A stretch of DNA of 61,703 nucleotides from contig JACWAI010000084.1 of assembly GCA_014874415.1 (NCBI GenBank), positions 1 to 61,703 of the forward strand, in the 5' to 3' direction. Positions 56,859 to 61,703 of this stretch are shown piece after piece; position 1 is the first letter of the stretch; each line of letters begins with the position of its first letter. Under the pieces are notes generated by a model that made no database searches, was not told the DNA's origin, and saw only the letters and a list, made by a program, of their open reading frames with translations. A program made the translations under genes and the position numbers. This DNA is from Nitrososphaerales archaeon (lineage in GTDB: Archaea > Thermoproteota > Nitrososphaeria > Nitrososphaerales > Gagatemarchaeaceae).

Positions 56859-58652
56859 ATGAAGACGCGAAACGGCGTGACAACAGGTCAAGCCGCCCTC
56901 GCGGTAGTAGTAGTCATCCTACTCGCAGCAGTCGCATTCTACGCTGTGACAAGCACTTCAGGTTCTTCAACGACTCCGTCGACATCCACCACTCCGACTT
57001 CAAGCAGCACTTCTACGACCGGTACCACTTCCAGTACAAGCACAACTTCGACAAGCACAACTTCGGCCCAGGCGGTGACCCCTCAGACCATCGTCGTCCA
57101 GAGGAACGCTTGGTCCCCCGACATGGACCCGAGAGAGACGTCCACCATCGACGTGGTCCAAAACATGTATGAAACGCTGACCTACACGGCTCCCAACGGA
57201 ACGGTGCTGCCCGGCCTGGCCACGAGCTGGACCCACTCCGCAGACTACATCACTTGGACCTACACCCTCAGGCAGGGAGTGACATTCCATGACGGGACCC
57301 CCTTCAACTCGACCGCGGTCGTCTACTCGATCAACGAGATAGTCAAGTATGGAGGCGGAGACGCTCCTGACGTCTGGGACACCTTCAAGAGCGTGGCAGC
57401 CAACGGGCCATACTCCGTCATAATCACCAACACACAAGCCACCAACGAGCCTGTCGTGACCGCGGCAGCCTATGCGGCGTTCATGTTCAGCCCCAACATC
57501 GTGAAATACTCAGGTGCGGCCAACGACACCGTAGGCCTTCACAGCTGGTTCCTGACTCTCCACGACGACGGTTCGGGACCATACATGATCAATTCCACAG
57601 GCTCAAGCATATCCCAGCAGACCATCGAACTCAGCGCCTACAAGAACTACTGGGGAGGCTGGCACCACGGCCAGATCACCAGCATAATCGTCGAGACAGT
57701 CTCCAACGTCAACACGGCTGTCCAATATGCGCAGAAGGGGCAGCTCGACGTGATCGGTATCTCGGGGCAGTATCAGTACATCCCCCAGCTCCTCTCGGCC
57801 GGCCTCCAGGTGAAGTCGGGCCCATCGTTCTCGGCCGTATGGCTCCTCTTCAACAACCAACACCAGTACCTAAACAACCAGCTCGTCAGGGAGGCTCTCC
57901 TCACAGCCATCAACTACCAGCAGGTAGTCAACCAGGCCTACTTCGGCTACGGGTCCATGTTCCCGGGCATCATCAACCCAGGCAAGCCCTTTTACAATTC
58001 CAACGCACCAACCTATCCTAACGCAGGCAACAAGACCGAGGCCCTGGCGCTGTTGAGGGAGGCAGGTTATCCAGGAGGACTCAACGTCACCTGGACGGTC
58101 ACCTACTCCACCGGCAGCCCCTTCCTGGGGACAGCCTGCCAGATCATTCAGACCTACTGGGCCCCTCTCAAGGTCACCCTCAACTGCCAGGGTGAAGGCT
58201 TCGCCCAGGTAACAAAGCAGGCAGGGTACTTCAACCAGACAACAGGCGCAGTCTTCGAGCCAGGTCCCATCAGCTACGCGTCGACGCCTTCGGCACAGGA
58301 CATCGTCCTCTTGAACTGGGTCGGAGCCACCGCGGACCCGTGGCTCGTCCCCGACGAACTCTTCGCCATCCAAGGCGCGCCATATCAGAACGACATCCTC
58401 TTCAACTGGTCCTACTTCAGAAACTCCACATTCACCAACCTGCTCAACCAAGCAAGGCTCGACGAGTCGAACCCAACCGTTGCACAGGCCGAGTGGAACA
58501 AGCTGAACCTCATGTTCTACCAGGCAGCGCCCGGCTGGGGCCTCTTCGCGGAGAACCAGGTCTGGGTGCTAAGTCCGCACCTACAAGGATACGTGCCTAA
58601 CCCCTACTACGGCTTCGACTACATCTTCTACTACCAGCTAACGTACAGTTAG
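56859..58652 (+). CDS. Peptide/oligosaccharide ABC transporter substrate-binding lipoprotein-like protein
   Basis: From ATG 56859 the protein has 597 residues. It has a N-terminal membrane anchor (AALAVVVVILLAAVAFYAV) and a ~45-residue Ser/Thr-rich linker, likely O-glycosylated, as in archaeal binding proteins. Then comes the SBP_bac_5 fold (DMDPRETSTIDVVQNMYETL, TYTLRQGVTFHDGTPFNST). It captures peptides or sugars outside the cell. An A-box-like TCTATATC lies at 56826-56833. It leads the dpp-type operon. Confidence 0.9.
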   Translation: MKTRNGVTTGQAALAVVVVILLAAVAFYAVTSTSGSSTTPSTSTTPTSSSTSTTGTTSSTSTTSTSTTSAQAVTPQTIVVQRNAWSPDMDPRETSTIDVVQNMYETLTYTAPNGTVLPGLATSWTHSADYITWTYTLRQGVTFHDGTPFNSTAVVYSINEIVKYGGGDAPDVWDTFKSVAANGPYSVIITNTQATNEPVVTAAAYAAFMFSPNIVKYSGAANDTVGLHSWFLTLHDDGSGPYMINSTGSSISQQTIELSAYKNYWGGWHHGQITSIIVETVSNVNTAVQYAQKGQLDVIGISGQYQYIPQLLSAGLQVKSGPSFSAVWLLFNNQHQYLNNQLVREALLTAINYQQVVNQAYFGYGSMFPGIINPGKPFYNSNAPTYPNAGNKTEALALLREAGYPGGLNVTWTVTYSTGSPFLGTACQIIQTYWAPLKVTLNCQGEGFAQVTKQAGYFNQTTGAVFEPGPISYASTPSAQDIVLLNWVGATADPWLVPDELFAIQGAPYQNDILFNWSYFRNSTFTNLLNQARLDESNPTVAQAEWNKLNLMFYQAAPGWGLFAENQVWVLSPHLQGYVPNPYYGFDYIFYYQLTYS

Positions 58653-59716
58653 TGGGCGGATTGAACATAGGGGCTTACGTCATACGACGGGCCCTCCTGA
58701 TGGTGGTGGTCCTGGTTGGGACCATCACCGTCACATTTTTTCTGTCGCATCTGGTCCCTTCTAACCCTGCGATATTTTTCGGAGGACAGAATCCAACCCC
58801 TCAGGAGATTCAGCGCATAACGCAGGAATACGGCTTCAACACCCCGCTGTACAACCAGTTCTACATCTATCTCAGAGACGTCCTGACAGGCAACCTGGGC
58901 ATGTCGCTCTCGTTTCAGCTTCCCGTCCTTGCGCTCATCCTGGAGGGGCTTCCGAACACCCTCACCCTGGCCGCCATTTCGACGGCCATCGCCCTTCTCA
59001 TAGGCATCCCCCTGGGGATAGAGGCCGCCCGCCACGCGGGCAAGAGGGTCGATTCCCTTCTGAGGGTGTTCTCCGTCGGTTTCGTCGGCCTCCCCCAGTT
59101 CTGGCTGGGCATAATCCTCCAGCTGGTGTTCGCGATCTGGTGGGGGATCCTCCCCATAGGCTCCTACGGAGGGACCCTGACGTATCTCAGCTTCCACCCC
59201 ATCAAGACCATCACAGGCTCCTATCTCGTCGACGCGCTGCTCTCGGGCAACATGGGGGGATTCGCGGCCATAGCCGAGAGCATGATCCTTCCGGTGATCA
59301 CCCTGTCGCTTTACCCGCTGGGGATCATCGTCAGGCACACCAGGGCCTCAATGCTCGCCACCCTGAACCAAGACTACGTCAGGACGGCGAGGGCCTACGG
59401 CATCCCAGAACGGGAAATCAACTACGGCCTGGCATTCAGGAACGCGCTCCCCCCCGTCCTCATCTACGCGGGACTGATTTTCGCCGGGTCCATAATCGGC
59501 GTCATCTATGTGGAGGACGTGTTCAACCTGATCCCGGGGATCGGCTACTTGGTGATCTACGGGACAGGGACCGGAATATCTTCGTCAGGCATCAGCGGCA
59601 GCGTAGACACCCCCCTCATCCTGGGGGTGGCGATCGTCACAGCGATAATCTACGCCCTATCGAACTTCGCCGTTGACTTGGTTCAGATTTACTACGACCG
59701 CAGAATAATCAAGTGA
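58652..59716 (+). CDS. dppB: Dipeptide-type ABC permease DppB
   Basis: This 354-residue protein has six membrane helices and the permease cores ISTAIALLIGIPLGIEAAR and RTARAYGIPEREINYGLAFRNAL, where EAA-loop residues contact the ATPase. It is the DppB/OppB half of the importer. GTG 58652 overlaps the stop of the binding-protein gene by one base, so expression is coupled. Confidence 0.92.
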   Translation: MGGLNIGAYVIRRALLMVVVLVGTITVTFFLSHLVPSNPAIFFGGQNPTPQEIQRITQEYGFNTPLYNQFYIYLRDVLTGNLGMSLSFQLPVLALILEGLPNTLTLAAISTAIALLIGIPLGIEAARHAGKRVDSLLRVFSVGFVGLPQFWLGIILQLVFAIWWGILPIGSYGGTLTYLSFHPIKTITGSYLVDALLSGNMGGFAAIAESMILPVITLSLYPLGIIVRHTRASMLATLNQDYVRTARAYGIPEREINYGLAFRNALPPVLIYAGLIFAGSIIGVIYVEDVFNLIPGIGYLVIYGTGTGISSSGISGSVDTPLILGVAIVTAIIYALSNFAVDLVQIYYDRRIIK

Positions 59717-59722
59717 TCCGCG

Positions 59723-60640
59723 GTGGATGTCTCGAGGCGCCCGGCAAGTTCGTTACGCAGGCTGGGAAGGACCATCAGGACGCTGTCGCGGGACAGGCTG
59801 TTCTTCGTCGGCGTCGTGATCGTCGTGTTCCTTGCCGTCATCGGAATCTTCGCGCCCTGGCTGACCCCCTATGGAGACCAGGGAGCTGGGCTGGCCGCGA
59901 CCCCTGTTCCGAGCTGCCCCGGAGTGCCCACGGAGATAGCGGGGCTCTGCCCTCCCACCCTCGCACACCCATTCGGGACCGAAGAGCTTGGGAGGGATCT
60001 GATGGCGCGCGTCTTCTTCGGAGTCAGGACTTCGCTCACCATCGGTCTCTATGTGGTCGTGCTTGCGACTCTGATCGGACTGGCCGTGGGACTCACAGCG
60101 GCATTCTTCGGAGGGTGGGTGGACGAGATCCTGATGCGTGTGACTGACATATTCTTGTCTTTCCCTCACATCGTGCTCGCCCTGGTCATAGTCGCAATAA
60201 TAGGAGCCAGCTTCTATGGGGTCTTCATCGCCCTGGGCGTGGTATGGTGGCCCGCATTCGCCAGGTTGGCCAGAGGCAAAGCCCTGGTCGTCAAGACGCA
60301 GAATTTTGTCCTCGCCGCCAAGGCAGCGGGCATGGGGAACGGCGGGATAATCGTGAGGCATATACTCCCCAACTCCCTTGCCCCCCTGGTCGTCCAGATG
60401 GCTTTGGACATGGGGTTCGCGATCCTTGCGGAGGCGGGGCTCAGCTTCCTGGGGCTCGGCGTGCGCCCCCCCACGGCGGACCTTGGCGTCATGATATTCG
60501 AGTCAAGGTTCTACCTTACCACGGCGTGGTGGTTCGCACTGTTCCCGGGAATCTTCCTCTTTCTGCTCGTCCTTTCATTCAACCTCATCGGAGACAGGGT
60601 GACCCAGTACCTGGACCCGAGACAGTCGGGGCTCCGCTGA
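59723..60640 (+). CDS. dppC: Dipeptide-type ABC permease DppC
   Basis: This 305-residue protein opens with a N-terminal OppC-type segment (LFFVGVVIVVFLAVIGIFAPWL) and a loop with HPFGTEELGRDLMARVFFG, the DppC/OppC signature. The EAA loop is LAAKAAGMGNGGIIVRHILPNS. It is 6 bases after dppB and its stop overlaps dppD by one base (TGATG). Confidence 0.92.
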   Translation: MDVSRRPASSLRRLGRTIRTLSRDRLFFVGVVIVVFLAVIGIFAPWLTPYGDQGAGLAATPVPSCPGVPTEIAGLCPPTLAHPFGTEELGRDLMARVFFGVRTSLTIGLYVVVLATLIGLAVGLTAAFFGGWVDEILMRVTDIFLSFPHIVLALVIVAIIGASFYGVFIALGVVWWPAFARLARGKALVVKTQNFVLAAKAAGMGNGGIIVRHILPNSLAPLVVQMALDMGFAILAEAGLSFLGLGVRPPTADLGVMIFESRFYLTTAWWFALFPGIFLFLLVLSFNLIGDRVTQYLDPRQSGLR

Positions 60641-61623
60641 TGCTTGACCCTCTCCTGAGTGTAAGGGACCTGAAGCTCTCCTTCCAGACCGAGAGGGGAG
60701 AGCTTCGGCTCTTCCAGGGGCTGAACCTGGACGTAGGAAAGGGGGAGGTGCTCGGAGTCGTAGGAGAGAGCGGGTCGGGGAAATCCACCCTGGCGTACTC
60801 GATAATCAGGCTCCTCCCGCCCAACGCCCGTTTCGAAGGCGGCTCCGTCGTCCTGGGAGGGAAAGACCTGACCAAACTCAGCGAGAAGCAGATGAGGGAT
60901 GTGAGGGGACGGGACATCACCATGGTCTTTCAGGACCCGACGACGGCCCTCAACCCCGTGTTCAGAGTCAAGGACCAGATGCTCAAGGTGATCAAGGCCA
61001 ACATCGGCGTCGAAGGGGCCGAGGCGAGGGTGCTTGCCATGGGCATGCTCAGGAACGTCGAGCTCCCCGACGCCGCGGCCATCATGGGCTCCTTCCCCTA
61101 CGAGCTCTCCGGGGGGATGCAGCAGCGGGTGATGATCGCCATGGCTCTGACTTCCAACCCCCAGCTCCTGATCGCGGATGAGCCCACAAGCGCTGTAGAC
61201 GCGACCATCCAGGTCCAGATACTGAAGCTCCTCGACAGGCTCAGGCGGGAGAAGGGATTCTCTGTGCTGCTGATCACCCATTCGATCGCAGTGGCGAAGG
61301 AGGTCAGCGACAGGATCGCAGTGATGTATGCCGGGGATATCGTCGAAGAGGGGGAGGCAGAGAAGGTGGTGGACTCTTCGAAGCACCCCTACACACAGGG
61401 GTTGGTGAAGTGCATCCCCGCCCCCAGAGCGCGGCACGAGTCCAGGAGGGACCTGGCCACTGTCCCGGGGGAGGTCCCCGACCTGACCGATCCCCCGCCG
61501 GGATGCAGATTCCATCCGCGCTGCCCCTACGTCATGGACGTCTGCCGGAAGACGAAGCCCGGGTACTGGAAGGCAGGAGATTCGCACGCCCTCTGTTACC
61601 TGTACGAGGGAGGGAAGGCGTGA
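60640..61623 (+). CDS. dppD: Dipeptide-type ABC ATPase DppD
   Basis: This 327-residue ATPase has Walker A GESGSGKSTLAYSII, signature LSGGMQQRVMIAMAL and Walker B LLIADEPTSAVDATIQ. The C-terminal CxxxC-type cluster (CRFHPRCPYVMDVC), the oligopeptide-transporter iron-sulfur or Cys motif, follows. Full length, and the partner of the next truncated ATPase. ATG 60640 overlaps the dppC stop. Confidence 0.92.
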   Translation: MLDPLLSVRDLKLSFQTERGELRLFQGLNLDVGKGEVLGVVGESGSGKSTLAYSIIRLLPPNARFEGGSVVLGGKDLTKLSEKQMRDVRGRDITMVFQDPTTALNPVFRVKDQMLKVIKANIGVEGAEARVLAMGMLRNVELPDAAAIMGSFPYELSGGMQQRVMIAMALTSNPQLLIADEPTSAVDATIQVQILKLLDRLRREKGFSVLLITHSIAVAKEVSDRIAVMYAGDIVEEGEAEKVVDSSKHPYTQGLVKCIPAPRARHESRRDLATVPGEVPDLTDPPPGCRFHPRCPYVMDVCRKTKPGYWKAGDSHALCYLYEGGKA

Positions 61624-61703
61624 GCAGCAAGGTCCTTGAGGTCCGGGAACTGAGGAAGCATTTCCCCGTCAGGGGAGGGCTCCTCAATAGGGTGGACGGG
61701 TAC
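61620..61703 (+). CDS. dppF: Second ABC ATPase (DppF-type), truncated by window end
   Basis: GTG 61620 overlaps the dppD stop (GTGA) and opens SSKVLEVRELRKHFPVRGG, the N-terminus of an OppF/DppF ATPase. Only 27 codons are visible. Identity rests on this start and on gene order. Confidence 0.7.
   Translation, partial: MSSKVLEVRELRKHFPVRGGLLNRVDGY

Noticed and set aside
1-61703. CRISPR arrays, insertion sequences, rRNA or prophage genes
   Set aside because: No repeated spacer pattern, transposase motif, ribosomal RNA or phage structural gene was seen despite the CARF-like regulator.

Overview
The window looks like a chromosomal piece of a GC-rich archaeon. Many genes have an AT-rich A-box about 25-35 bases upstream of the start, which fits leaderless archaeal mRNA. 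TTG and GTG starts and 1-4 base stop/start overlaps are common. Gene content also points to archaea: a PAC2-family proteasome-assembly protein, a fused ADP-forming acyl-CoA synthetase, a CARF-like winged-helix regulator, an FmdE-like protein and a CHAD/Ppx cluster. Thermoproteota (for example a Nitrososphaeria or Bathyarchaeia relative) is my guess; no rRNA or tRNA gene is present to test it. No stretch longer than 300 bases lacks a gene.

Layout. 1-9.8 kb: a sugar ABC permease fusion, small housekeeping and stress genes (ferritin-like, OsmC, DUF1059, methyltransferase), an interrupted ABC-2 exporter, and a PadR regulator with a repeat-rich operator. 9.8-15.8 kb: CBS protein, threonine-synthase-like enzyme, ferredoxin, and anion/sulfite-type exporters (TauE, TDT, BASS), then FmdE. 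15.8-18.9 kb: an arsenic island (ArsR, ArsC, Acr3, ArsM) with a fossil of a second arsM inside the arsC 3' end. 19-28.9 kb: hydrolase, epimerase, a thioredoxin/thioredoxin-reductase neighbourhood, several tiny Cys-rich or C2H2 zinc-finger proteins, and a CARF-like regulator. 29-32.3 kb: a frameshifted FAD dehydrogenase and an ABC-2 exporter. 32.5-46.4 kb: a sulfur-oxidation island. 46.4-50.4 kb: MFS transporter, NifX-like protein and ADP-forming acyl-CoA synthetase. 50.4-54.9 kb: a polyphosphate-type module (CHAD, SixA, Ppx/GppA, two Tmk-like kinases). 54.9-61.7 kb: phosphodiesterase, Nudix, and a dipeptide-type ABC importer that runs off the end.

The sulfur island is the centrepiece. A leftward operon encodes heterodisulfide-reductase-like proteins (HdrC, HdrB, HdrA, a short HdrC-like ferredoxin, a membrane anchor and an unknown protein). 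A rightward operon encodes DsrE, a GcvH-like lipoate-binding protein, a lipoate ligase, TusA and a second DsrE-like protein. An ArsR-type regulator is followed by a second membrane anchor, AprB, AprA, ATP sulfurylase and a CBS-zinc-finger protein. By analogy with the bacterial and Sulfolobales sHdr pathway, sulfane sulfur would be carried by TusA/DsrE to lipoate-LbpA, oxidised to sulfite by the Hdr-like complex, then converted to APS by AprAB and to sulfate plus ATP by Sat. Neighbouring TauE/SafE and DUF1634 genes would handle sulfite export. No DsrAB is seen here.

Several genes carry single-base lesions or lack a normal start (5355, 12976, about 28296, about 29645, 41675). Some may be real, some may be assembly errors. 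Two membrane-protein genes appear to start with CTG inside a CTGA overlap.
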